Source: Cyphellophora europaea CBS 101466 (Eukaryota; Ascomycota; Eurotiomycetes; Chaetothyriales; Cyphellophoraceae). From it: a DNA stretch of 64,000 nucleotides. Position 1 is the stretch's first letter. Each line of letters starts with the position of its first letter. This document shows positions 1-10,242 of this stretch, piece by piece. The stretch is from the NCBI RefSeq assembly GCF_000365145.1, contig NW_008481810.1:2108001-2172000 (forward strand), written 5' to 3'. A program made the translations under genes and the position numbers. Under the pieces are notes generated by a model, which worked only from the letters and a program-made list of their open reading frames with translations, ran no database searches and was not told the origin of the DNA.

Positions 1-1
1 A

Positions 2-163
2 GCCGCCTTGTCTGTGGTGCCCTTCGACGAACAGAAGGTTGCGGCAATGTTAGAGACGAATTTCTCGATCGAGCTATCCAACACTGAGAATTGGTGTGAA
101 GGATCCGATGTGCTGTTGCTACCGGCCAGAAGTCCACCTTCTGATCATTGCTGCTCCATTTAG
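2..163 (+). CDS. possible 3' end of a gene cut by the window edge
   Basis: An open frame of 53 codons runs from the left edge to a TAG at 161-163. It reads as a mixed, non-repetitive peptide (AALSVVPFDEQKVAAML at the start). No family is recognised and the upstream part lies outside the window. It could be a real C-terminus or chance. Confidence 0.2.
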   Translation, partial: AALSVVPFDEQKVAAMLETNFSIELSNTENWCEGSDVLLLPARSPPSDHCCSI

Positions 164-1322
164 GAAAAGCCAAATTCCACCTCACCTGCCCATCCAACGC
201 AGCAACCGTCACCTCAACACACACGGCACATACAGACCGCCTGTACGGAGGTACTAGTACTGCTGCGGCTGGAGTGAGGAGAGTTCCAAGACAATTAGAG
301 GCCACGAAAAGACGCCATAGCCTTTTCTCCGTAGTATGAAGAGGCATGCGGAAGCAAACCCTGCAAGTGGTTCACATGGATGTTGTCCGGGCATGTTCAG
401 TGCCATTCCCAAACATCTCATTGCTCCGTATGTTAGTCTTGCTACGGAGACATGCGTCCTGTCGCAGGTCGAGGTCACTGTCACCCTGGGGGATCACCAG
501 ATTATGGAAACCATCGGTAGGAGCTGAAGACCACGCTCAGCAATCGCGTCGCACGCACCCAACTCGAGCCAGGCTGAATCGTTTCCTAGCAATCCTAAGG
601 GAGCATTGCCTGCTGGGTGCCAGGAAACATGATACTGATCGGTGCAGGAGGCTCTCATTAGTGGTCGATCAGCATGCCCAACCATACGGAGAACAGACCG
701 GCTCCGCGGGTCAACTGGGATTATCCACTCTTATAGCTATGAGGAAGCTTAGGGGCCGAAATGGCTTGCGCTCAAGATGCATATCCCGCGGCGTTATCGG
801 GAAACAGCCCACAGGCCCAACAGTCCACCCGCAACATGATTGGTGACTTGACGCTTCTGCCCTGAGCATCACTTGCTGAAGACAGCGATCGACCATGATG
901 ACCCCGGCCTGGGCCCACACGTCTTCACCCAGCCCTACAGACTACGCCCGATTGAAGAAGGAGAATGCGAGGTGCATATTGCCAAGGCCGGGTTGAATCG
1001 CCAATGGCAAAGAAGATCTTGTCGCCTGGTCTCATGAGGCAATTCAGGAGGGAGCCGAGGCATCAACAATGCTGGAACTTTGCGTCGCTGAGGCCCAAAC
1101 CGTCGGTACAGGCCCGTCCAAATATGGTGAATTTGATAGCCAAACAACAATGGCAGGGGATACAGCCTATGAGCTGATAGGACGTTCGCTTCGCCGAAAG
1201 CCGAAGAGCTGAAAGACGCAACAGCGGTGAGATGATTCAATACAAAAAGGCAGAAGGCATCTGTCTACTCAACCCGAAAGACAGAGAGCGAGGTGTGAAT
1301 ACTTTGCTGTACTGCGCGAAAG
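164..1322. other. intergenic region without a supported gene
   Basis: Open frames here (longest 166 codons, + strand, 346-846) show no recognisable domain, no convincing splice structure and no coding-like composition. I see no tRNA, repeat or transposon end. It probably includes the promoter of the downstream Zn2Cys6 regulator. Confidence 0.5.
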
Positions 1323-3118
1323 ATGGTCGGTGTTCCTGGCAGGAGCAAAGGCTGCTCAACGTGCCTTAGACGCAAGGTCAAATGTGGTGCGTAAACCTCG
1401 AAACCCCTCCTATCGCGACGAATACTCACGCGACGTGACCATATTCAGATGAAACTAGGCCGACCTGCACCAGATGCCAAAAAGCCGGCTTCAAATGCGG
1501 AGGATATGAGCGAGCGCTCGAGATACGCAGCCACAGCTTCACAACGGACGCTAAGATGCTCACAACCAGACCGGAAAAGGCTAAACCTAGAGCCCGGCAC
1601 CAGATGGTTGAGCTGATCCTGAATGACCAGAGTCAAGGACCTAGCACTGCGACTCGGGAAGTACCTCAGTCGTTGAGCCTCGTGGCCTTCAAGGATAGCA
1701 TCGAGTTCAGTGAGTCTTCGTAGATCTGAGCTTATTCAATCTCTGGCGGCCCGGCTTGTTGCAGACTCCCAGGCGTGCCTCGAACTTACTGACACGTTCG
1801 GAACCCTTAGGTTACCTAATCGACAACTTCGTATGGAGGACCTATGGCACACCCTGGCTGGAGATGTCGTGCAGCGGCAAGCTAGGCCAACTCTCGCTAA
1901 ACGCGGCGAGGGCCTTTGCGCAAACCGTCTTCGGCAGGCATCACCACCAACGGGCGATCGAGCTGCAAGGGCAAGCCATCTACGGAGACACCATACGAAC
2001 CCTGTCGCAGGAGCTCAACCACGTGGCTCAACCCGGAAGCGAGTACCTCATCGTGCCCGTCCTCTTGCTGCTTATGCACGCCGTAAGGTGCCCCCCCAAT
2101 GCCTGGTCCGTTGACGGTCCGAACCTGACATTAGGGCTTAGTCTACCGTCGCCGATCGACAGGCATCACTTTTCCACGTGACTGGCCTCAACAGGGTCAT
2201 CCAGTCATGCGAGCCGGCAAGATTTGCAACCATGCCATTGAGGCTGGCTTTTGAGTCTGCGAGATCGACCTTGGTGAGTCTCTTGTGACTGATGTGGAGT
2301 TCCAAAATATGCTCATGAGGTGCCTCCCACAGTTCACCGTCGGCCTGGTTGCCAAGAAGCGGATCTTTCTGGAGCAAGCAATCTGGAAGACAGCACCTTG
2401 GCAGGGTTCAGGACTGCCGCCCAAAACTGCGCAGAACGAGCTCGTCGACATCATGGTTGGAATCCCAGGATACATGCAGGACACTGTGGAGATTCAGCAA
2501 GGAGGTGCGAAAGACAAACAGAAGAAGGCTCTGTTGCTAGCTCGTCTCAAGGCCGACCTGTCCACTTTATTCGACTGGCGATGGAAATGGGAAGCGCACA
2601 ATCCCAACGCAGCGATCGAGATGGAGCCAGGCGCATTGCCTGTGGGAAGACGCGTATGTGACTTTCGATTGTTTCGCAAGGTCCTGTGGTTCCGCAACTT
2701 CACCCAGGCAACGGAGATTCTGCTGTATAATGCGGTGCTCCTCTGTCTCTTGGGCGCACTGTGGCAATTCGATCCTCCAGCCGAAGTCGAGGTACCGGCA
2801 CCCACAAACTCGATACTGAAACGGCCAGACGAGATCTTTTCCTTGCTGGAGCCAGCCGAAGAAATATGTCGTGGCTTCGAGTACCAGCTATTGAACATCG
2901 ACAATAGTCAGGACTCGACACTGTTCTGGTTACTCCCGCTTGGCGTTGCGTCCAAGGTCCTCGAAGCTGAGCCAGAGTATGGGCGTTGGATCCAGAGCAT
3001 GTTAGATACCTCGCGGGTGACTAGGGGCTATGGCTCCGGTATGAGCGAATTTGCGTTTGGGCATTACCAGTTCCCGCACATTGGGCACGCTAGAAAGAGG
3101 CGAATGAGGGATCGGTAG
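1323..3118 (+). CDS. Zn2Cys6 transcription factor with PF11951-type C-terminal domain
   Basis: Five exons (1323-1386, 1449-1709, 1811-2082, 2142-2273, 2333-3118) give 504 residues. The binuclear zinc cluster has Cys 11, 14, 21, 28, 31 and 38 (CX2CX6CX6CX2CX6C) and is split by the first intron just after Cys21. After a linker the protein enters the fungal-specific factor domain of the PF11951 type, seen as YLIDNFVWRTYGTPWLE, a histidine-ended LLMHA stretch, HVTGLNRVIQ, and later QNELVDIMVGIPGY. All four introns are GT-AG, and phases agree at every join, so the broken frames are introns rather than decay. The start is the only ATG upstream of the zinc cluster in frame. It is probably a nuclear DNA-binding regulator; target unknown. 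It converges on the carbamoyl-phosphate synthase gene with 139 bp between stops. Confidence 0.88.
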
Positions 3119-3257
3119 AAGCTCTGAGTAAGAGGTAGTTTGCTAGCAAAAGTGCGCTACTCCATCATCACAGCCATTCCCGAAACTCAAGAACCAAATC
3201 ACCGTGCCAGGCTCCGCATTCTGTAATCATCTACCGCCCGATGTCTGTTCGTTGTGC

Positions 3258-4732
3258 TTAAGCTGCACCCGCCGCGTAGAATTGCTGGGGCTGTTGTTGA
3301 GTAGCATTGAGAGCCATCATATTCTGAATGCCTTGCGTAGGATCCACGCCAACCCGCTCTTTGGCCAGAAGGTCGACAAGCAGAGGGGAAGGGATGCTGT
3401 CACGCTGCGGCTGGCCGGTAAGCTGACCTTCCTTGTACTTCTGAATGTTCTCCAGATACATGTCGAACAGATAAGAAGAGTCCAAGGGTCCACCTTTGGC
3501 TTCGGGGTGGAACTGCGTAGAAAAGATTGGACGAGTCTTATGGATCAGGCCTGATAACTTGTTAACATCCTTGCACCAAACTCACTTGCCGCTTTGGACT
3601 TACCCTCATTGGAATTGTCGTTCAGATTAATGAAATAAGGCGCCCAGTCCGAAGGCAGCGTTGCAGCGTCAACAGCGTAGCCGTGATTCTGGCTAGTGAT
3701 ATGGCATCTCCCAGTCGTGAGGTCGAGTGCGGGGATGTTATGTGCTCGGTTGCCATACTTCAGCTTGACGGTCTTTGCGCCAGCAGCTAGGGCCAGCAGC
3801 TGATGTCCGAGGCAGATGCCGAAGATAGGCAATTGGTGATTTTCCATGAGCTTTCGCAGATGATAGACGGCATCCTGGCAATGAGTGGGATCACCTGGGC
3901 CATTCGAAATGAAAACACCATCGAAATGGTGAGCGACCTTGTGGATAGGATAGTCGAAAGGGAATACAGTGGCGCTGGCCCCGCGGCTCACAAGGCTTCG
4001 CAAGATGTTCTCTTTGACTCCACAATCCAGGACTGCAACATGTGCGATGGGAGAAGGTGCACTAACGTGGAATGGGGCCTTCGTACTGACTTTCCGAACG
4101 AGGTTGATCTGCTCCGGGTCGACATATGCTTCATCTTCGTCCTGATCGTATTCCTCGCCGACAGTCAGCCGAGCAAGAGTGGAGCCTTGCTCTCGGAGGT
4201 ACGTGACAATGGCTCGTGTATCCACGCCACTGATTGCCGGAACACCTTCCCTTGCGCACCATTCGCCCAAGCTCTCGACTGCAGTCCAGTGGGAATACCT
4301 CTCGGCGACATCTGCCACGACGACACCGCAGGCTTGAATGTTGGGGCTCTCGAAGTATTTGTATAGACCGAAGTCATCTTTCACACCAGCAGGCACGCCA
4401 TAGTTTCCAATTAATGGCTGCGTGAAAACCAGAATCTGGCCTCGGTACGAGGGATCTGTAAGAGATTCCGGATATCCGACAAGGGAAGTGGTGAAGACTG
4501 CTTCGCCAGAGATGTTGCTTCGAGCACCGAAGGATGTGCCATGGAAGATCGGCCCATTGCGGAGGGTGAAGGTAGCTCGTTCTTTAGGAACAGGAGTGTG
4601 CTTCAAGGCCTTGCGCAATGGCAGATCCTGCTGTCGCGGAGTGTTCTCTGCAATAGTGGCCAGCGCTCGTGCTTGCAGGCTCGTGACCAGCTTAGGGCCT
4701 TTGAAAGACGGCCGAAGTAGACGGCCGAACAT
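3258..4732 (-). CDS. CPA1: carbamoyl-phosphate synthase, arginine-specific, small (glutaminase) subunit
   Basis: Two exons (4732-3604, 3550-3258; one 53-nt GT-AG intron) give 473 residues. It supplies ammonia from glutamine to the large synthase subunit for carbamoyl phosphate in arginine synthesis. The N-terminal CPSase small domain (about 50-200) is followed by a class I glutamine amidotransferase domain with the nucleophile Cys307 in FGICLGHQ and the His391/Glu393 pair in QFHPEAKGG. The first 30 residues are Arg/Ser/Ala-rich with no acidic residue before Glu29, fitting a mitochondrial presequence as in Neurospora arg-2. The intron falls just before the catalytic His. A leader uORF encoding an arginine attenuator peptide lies 37 nt upstream of the start, so translational control by arginine is expected. 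A TGACTC half-site on the same strand at 5018-5013 could be a CPC1/GCN4 site (weak). Confidence 0.96.
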
Positions 4733-4769
4733 TGCTGTGTTTGCTTGTTACTGGTATCTCGGAGGGCTT

Positions 4770-4959
4770 CTAGTTCGCCTGGGCTTTCCACAAATGATCT
4801 AGGAGCTGTCAGAGACGTGTGGGAGCACGGAGGGGATATAATCTACCACTGATGTAATCCTACACAGCGTCAATTAGTATTGTGCTTATCAAGGCTTTCC
4901 ACTACTGGGAAGGGAGGGGCATAACTCACTTGGTTGGTAAATAGAGATGGAAAGCACAT
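4770..4959 (-). CDS. arginine attenuator peptide (AAP) uORF, spliced twice
   Basis: The leader of the CPA1/arg-2 gene holds a 23-codon uORF in three exons: 4959-4930 (MCFPSLFTNQ), 4859-4847 (DYIS plus one base) and 4798-4770 (DHLWKAQAN, stop TAG). Phases agree: introns of 70 nt (GTGAGT...TAG) and 48 nt (GTAGAT...TAG). The family pattern, known from Neurospora arg-2 and yeast CPA1, is a short peptide with P-S-x-F-T-x-Q-D-Y-x-S-D-H-L-W-[KR]-A near its end; every one of these positions is present here. In those fungi the nascent peptide stalls ribosomes at the uORF stop when arginine is high and lowers synthesis of the enzyme. The Asp known to be essential in Neurospora (Asp12) corresponds to Asp11, the first codon of the 13-nt central exon. 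Splicing is inferred, not observed. Confidence 0.87.
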
Positions 4960-5463
4960 GAACGCGATTTATGACTTCGACCAGTACCGTGGGACTGATT
5001 GGGAACAACTGAGAGTCATAAAAATGGTCGCCGTCAGAGCCTGAGCGGGATAGGTATGCAGTAAAATCTTGCAGAGCGGTCTCGGGGCGAGGTGTTGAAG
5101 CCGGCGGTGAAAGGTGGATGCGCAGCTGCGCTGTGAGGAAAATTCCAAATGGCGGGATTGGTCAGAAGGGTACGACTAGTAAAAAGCCTCCTTCTGTTCA
5201 GCAACTCCGTGGCTTGGCCGATAAGCATTATGACATACGACTCGAGGTTCCATTTATTGTTAGTCGTGTCGCTCTGTCACCTTGAATTAGAGAGAAATAA
5301 CTACTAGATAAAAAGCTGGGGGTATTGTGGGCAGCTGAAACCTAAGATGACCTCCGAATACCTCCCTGCCTCTCCTACCATACGCCTCGCTTAGTCTATT
5401 CGTGAGCCGGTTCTCGCATCATAACATCATGAACAGCATTCAGAACCAGTAGCTTTGGGTTCG
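4960..5463. other. promoter and leader region of CPA1; 3' flank of the next gene
   Basis: No supported gene. A 64-codon minus frame at 5228-5034 shows no domain and lies where the CPA1 leader or promoter should be. A TGACTC half-site (minus, 5018-5013) is the only regulatory match I would mention. Confidence 0.4.
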
Positions 5464-6365
5464 TTAGCCTGCAGCTCCAGCAAGACCATGACCTCTGGTA
5501 GGGGTCGTTGCGGCCAGGCTGCGCTCCAAGTCTCTTACTCTTTGCCGCAGGGTCTCGTTTTCCTTTCTGACGGCCTCCAATTCAGCCCTATGTAGCTGTG
5601 CCTCCTCGTAACGTGCCGCTGCTCCCGCCGAACTGAAACCGGGGCTTCGCGGATTGGACGCGGCCTCGCTATAATTGGTGTTGGACGATACAGAGGCGCG
5701 GTGGTACCCAACTTGTGATAGACGGGGTGAGGCATGAATAGAGCTGCTGCGATATACCCCAGCGCTCGTTGAGTTCTGTCGGCTCATCTCAGGCCTGAGG
5801 GTTTCCATGTTCCCCGCTTGCACGGTCTGATCTCGAGGGGCTGCAACCCCAGAGACACTCGTGGAGGCAGCGCTCGTTAAATTCTCTCGTATCGACCTGG
5901 AGGACCTTGCTGATAGGTTCGATGAAGATCGATGTCGGCGGGCAGAAGTTGGGATGATGGTAGCTCCGGTGCCGAACTGGTCGTTACTGAAGAAATGGTC
6001 TGAGGTAGAGGATGTAGTGGACGCGACCGAAGCCGTCTGAGCCCGCAATGCAGATAGTTCTCTTGTTAGGCGATTGACCATGTTTTCCTGCTCCTTTTCC
6101 AGTTCGAGGTGCAACTCAGCTGCGCTAACAGGTCGTGGGTGACGGATCGGTCCTGTACAGGTCAGCTTTATCAGACACGGGAGATTTGGGCGACTTTACC
6201 TGGCCCGATTCCCACGCCAGTGTTGTCCATTTGCGGCGAACTTGGTAGACTGTCCGTACGAGGAGGCGGCGGTGGAGGTGGCGGCATCTGTGTGTTACTT
6301 CCAGCTGCGGTAGGCATAGTTGCAGAAGAGTTTCGAATGCTATTGAGATCTGGTGCCATTCCCAT
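5464..6365 (-). CDS. conserved fungal coiled-coil protein of unknown function
   Basis: Two exons (6365-6200, 6152-5464; 47-nt GT-AG intron) give 284 residues. The N-terminus has an eight-proline run (about 27-34), then MDNTGVGIGPG joined across the intron to PIRHPRPVSAAELHLELEKEQ, a basic and then heptad-like stretch. The middle is Ser/Thr/Arg-rich and looks disordered. The last 45 residues (YEEAQLHRAELEAVRKENE onward, leucine-spaced) form a second predicted coiled coil. I do not recognise a named family; this architecture suggests a structural or adaptor role. The start is the first ATG in the open frame. The next gene, SIP5, is on the same strand 499 bp upstream. Confidence 0.75.
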
Positions 6366-6864
6366 GCAAATCCTCCTGCCGCATTACACTCTGTCGAGGG
6401 CAGACTTCGATGGGTACGCGTGCGTGCGAAGGACAGGAAAGATTGAAGGGGCTTTGATTATGGTAAAGATCTGATTGTGCACAATCTCCTAATTGATTGC
6501 TCATAAGACCGTGCTCGGTGACTGGCGAGTTGGCGGTCACAAAAGGTACAGGAACGCGAGTCGTGGAAGGCGCCTGATTTCCTGAAGGATGACCGCGATG
6601 CGGGCCATGCCGCCAATCAAGGGAGGAGACTGCCCCCAGACTCCAAGTGAAGCACACAATTTCTGTTGCAGGATTTCGGTTGAAATGTTCTAGGTCTAGA
6701 TTGTCATAACTTGCTATTTACAGGGGGTTGAGCCATCCGTCGTCTATCATCATGGTCCTGGCAAGACTCGCATGCATAATCAACCATTGAAGGCTAAAAT
6801 CGTTTGAGACCGGGATCACTCTCACACATCCTGGTTCATACCTGCAGATATCGTCGAAGTCCAG
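6366..6864. other. intergenic region between SIP5 and the coiled-coil gene
   Basis: No supported gene. It should hold the SIP5 3' UTR and the promoter of the coiled-coil gene (both minus strand). Confidence 0.4.
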
Positions 6865-9336
6865 CTACAGTTCTTGCCGTGTCAATTCATTGCGATCCTC
6901 AAACTCGACCGTAGCAGGAATGGGATTCTTCTCCTTTTGCACACTCTCTCCGGGCTTCGCGAGCTGCTTCAATGCAGAAGCATCAGACTGAGCCACGGTC
7001 TCGGAAGCTGAAGCACGCTCGCCGTTTCGGCTCTCTGGTCTTCCCAGAGCTAACGCCGTTCCATTCGGCACAGCGTGCTCTACATGAGTCGAGGCATCGG
7101 CTTTGTCATCTTCGTCGATCATGGCAGCAAGGCTTTGGAAGTTGAACATCGGTTCTGGCGGAGTGGATCCTGTAGGCACAGAGCCGGAGGGCCCAATTTC
7201 TGCGATGGAGGATGCCGCTGAAGAAGCGTTTGACATGTGTCGTAGGTGCGACGGCCTTAAAGGCTCCCCAGAACCCGGTATAGGAATACTGGGGGCAAGA
7301 GACTCTTGACTGGTACCGGATAAGGAGAGTTCTGGGAAGCGTGACATTCGCAAGCCCTCGCCGGCTCTCGAATCGCCGTCTTCTTCCAACGGCGACTCTC
7401 CTCTCTCGATGCCTTTGCCCTTACCGATCTCATGGTCTTCGTCAGGGACCGAGGAGAGGTTACTGCGAGAACGTTCCATTAAGCTGCTCGCGCCATCTCC
7501 AATGCTGGTGTTGGAATACGTAGGAAAGAGGGTACTCTTTCGCGCAGCCTTTTCTTCTTTTTTCTGCTCTTTGGCTTTCTTCTTGGCCTCTTTTTTGGCC
7601 TCTTTCTCTTCTTTCTTTCGCCGTTCATCTTCCGACGCGAGACTGAGGCGTATAGCTTCCATCATCATCATGTCTTCTAGATCATCCATGCGACTGCGGC
7701 GGTTGCTGCTGGCGCGCGGAGGAGCCAGAAACGGATTTGCCCGTCCTTGTCCCTCTTCTTGTTGCCTTCCAGCATGCCTCTCAGCAAGCATGGATAATGC
7801 GCTCAGATGCGGGCTCTGTCCGTCGGGGTTATCGCCTGTAGGCCGACGAAGAACGCTGCGTCGGCCGAACGGGCCGAAAGCTCTGGGATCTGCTTGACCG
7901 TTCATCATATATGCAGCCGTGTGGAGCGCGGTTGCTGCAGCTGACCTGCGGGCGGCATGAGCCCTCGCCGTTGCAAGTTTGTTTGCCCAATCTGGGCGAA
8001 CTTTATCAGTGGTGATGACCTCCGGAGCAGTGGCCGAGAGAGACGTTCCCCTACGTCGTCCCGACGGCGACATTCCGGAGGAAGAGATAGAAGTTTGCGA
8101 AGACATGGCTGACCTGATCTGATAAGGCTGGGAGCTAGAGCCGTAGGTGAGGCCCCGCCGAAAAGGAGGAGGTGGGTAAGTGATACCAAACTCCGGTTGC
8201 TTGCAGTATGGGCATGTTGCAACCTCTGAGACAAGTAGACCTTCCTGCTGGGCCTGACGATCCTCTTCCGACAACGGTGGAGCGTTGGGATCAGGCGTCT
8301 CGTGTTCCGGAGGGTGTGGGTCGGGGCGCTTGATCTGTACGAAACACTCCGAGCAGATAGGCTGCTCACAGCATCTTGTAGTGTTGAGGTAGGGAGGATA
8401 GTAGAGGAAGCAAATGGGACATTCCGATGCGTCTTTGTAAAGGTAGACTTCGATGGGCTGTCCGTTCACGAAGGGATCCGGAGGTAGCTGGAATTCTCGT
8501 GGCGTCATATCCGCCTGGCTATTGTTGCGAGAAGACGTTGTTAGGGAGGCTAGAGTCTTTGCTCTCGCTCGAAAAAGCGGTGTTCCTGGGGACGACGATG
8601 GTAGCGGTGATGTTGGGGAAGACACTGGTAATGAATTGTTCATCGGTGAGATGGGCCCGGAAGTATCGGATTGATATGATTGTGAACGACCACCGATGGG
8701 CAGTGTCAGGCTCTTGATAGACTTGTCCTTCGAATCTGTCGTGGGCTTCTTGGAAAGTCGGTATTCCAGTTCCGGGGGTACTTCGTCGGCCGGAGGGATT
8801 TCCATGCCGCGGGCAGCTGCCATAAGCTGATGTTCTGCCCATGACTCCGAAAAGTCGTTCAGACCCCTCCAGAACGGCGCAAGACGCCTCTCGATCTAGA
8901 CCAGCGTTAGCGGTGGTGCGTTACGAGCTTTCCCTTGACTTACCATCAACTGCCTAACGATGGCCTTGTTGTAGTCTTCCACCCCAACATAGACACCTTG
9001 GGTCACAAGATACCCTCCATCGATATTCTCTTCCCTCATGCTGCGCTCTCGCTCTTTGAGTCGGGCCTGGCGTTCTTTATCGGCCTTGCGCGCTTCGCGC
9101 TCGACCTTGTTCTCACGGCGCTGCTCCAACGAAAGAACATCTTGGTCGCCGTTCCCGCCGATGCCGAGGAACGAGAAATCTGGCCGGCTATTTCCCCGCT
9201 GGCGAGAGGAAAGAAGGCTTCTGGTGCTTGGCTCTGGGGTGGGAATGGTGGGATCTTGTCTTTGAGTAGGGCTGCTACTGCCGCTGACCCGGGAGGCAGG
9301 GTGGCCGCGTGCTTCCTTGGTCTGCGAGTTTCCCAT
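6865..9336 (-). CDS. SIP5: SIP5-family zinc-binding protein
   Basis: Two exons (9336-8944, 8895-6865; 48-nt intron) give 807 residues. Sip5 is a SNF1/PP1-linked protein in yeast; its molecular function in filamentous fungi is poorly defined. The chosen start gives MGNSQTKE, which fits the N-myristoylation pattern MGxxx[ST]; an in-frame ATG 14 codons upstream would hide it. A charged coiled segment (about 78-110) precedes the conserved GYLVTQGVYVG motif and the intron. A RING-like cysteine set follows: CPIC near residue 290, TRCCEQPICSEC to about 315, and CPYC near 359, typical of the family. The C-terminal half is low-complexity with a lysine/glutamate-rich stretch (EKEAKKEAKKKAKEQKKEEK) and a short MDDLEDMMMMEAIRLSL helix that resembles a ubiquitin-interacting motif. 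Confidence 0.9.
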
Positions 9337-10242
9337 GTTGGTGAACACGGATATATTTCTGGGCGGTCGCGATCGCAATCAGGTCAGATTACGCATCCTA
9401 GTGCAGTTCTCGCCGGATAGAGCACATCTTTGTCCGCGACTCTGAGCTGCAAGAGAGGATATGGTCCAAACGACGGACCTGCCGGGATGGAGGTGGTGGG
9501 GTGCAGAGAACGTGAATCAACAGCAGTCAACGATTACCGGAAATGGAGCAAACGCGGATGTGGTCAAGACGACGATAATGCGGAAAAAAATAGCAAGCCC
9601 TGAGATAGTGATGTGGTCCAAATGGACTGGCAGATCTGGGGTGCAAATAGTCCTGAGAGCAACACGCACTGCCAGGAGATGCAGCGACAGCAGAAGTTGG
9701 AGGAGTGAGATCACTGCGCGCTGCCGTGCGATTCCTGCCTATCCGTAGATCGACCCTTGTTTGCATCCGGTTCTGACGCGGCCACCTCGCCCAATTTTCG
9801 GAGTCTATCAATGCTTCATTTATTCAAAGATCATGCTTCCTGCAGGGTCATGTCAAACTAGAGTTAATTGCGTGTGTTTAGGTACCGGTCGACCTGAACG
9901 CAGCTGCAGCCATTATATCCATCTTGTCTGCCTGGAATATAGTAGGCCAGCGAAAAAGACCTGATTACAATCCCAAGTCCAGAGAGCACCTAGTGACCCC
10001 CGCACCAGGCAGACTAAGCATTGTGGCCAGCACGGCGCCCAAGAAGTTTAGCAAAGATAATGCAAGGTACCAACCGGGCACTGCAGCTCACAAAGTTGAC
10101 TTAAAAGCCCACTTCTCTCAGGCTGGCAGCCTCGTGATGTTGTTCAGAGCCCGTTCCTGATAGCCGCCGAATTGCCCTTCAATTTTGACAATTTGCCAAT
10201 CCGCCACAATAATACAATAATGCGCTCGCCTGTTCGACGACC
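9337..10242. other. divergent promoter region between SIP5 and the nucleolar protein gene
   Basis: No supported coding region. Short frames at 9461-9748 and 9527-9811 are overlapping chance frames. The stretch separates two divergent genes and should hold both promoters. Confidence 0.4.

Noticed and set aside
346..846. A 166-codon plus frame near the left edge
   Set aside because: Arg/His/Cys-rich composition typical of a chance frame; no domain.
1710..2181. Broken frames in the first Zn2Cys6 gene, at first taken for a pseudogene
   Set aside because: Four GT-AG introns restore one continuous, family-like protein with matching phases.
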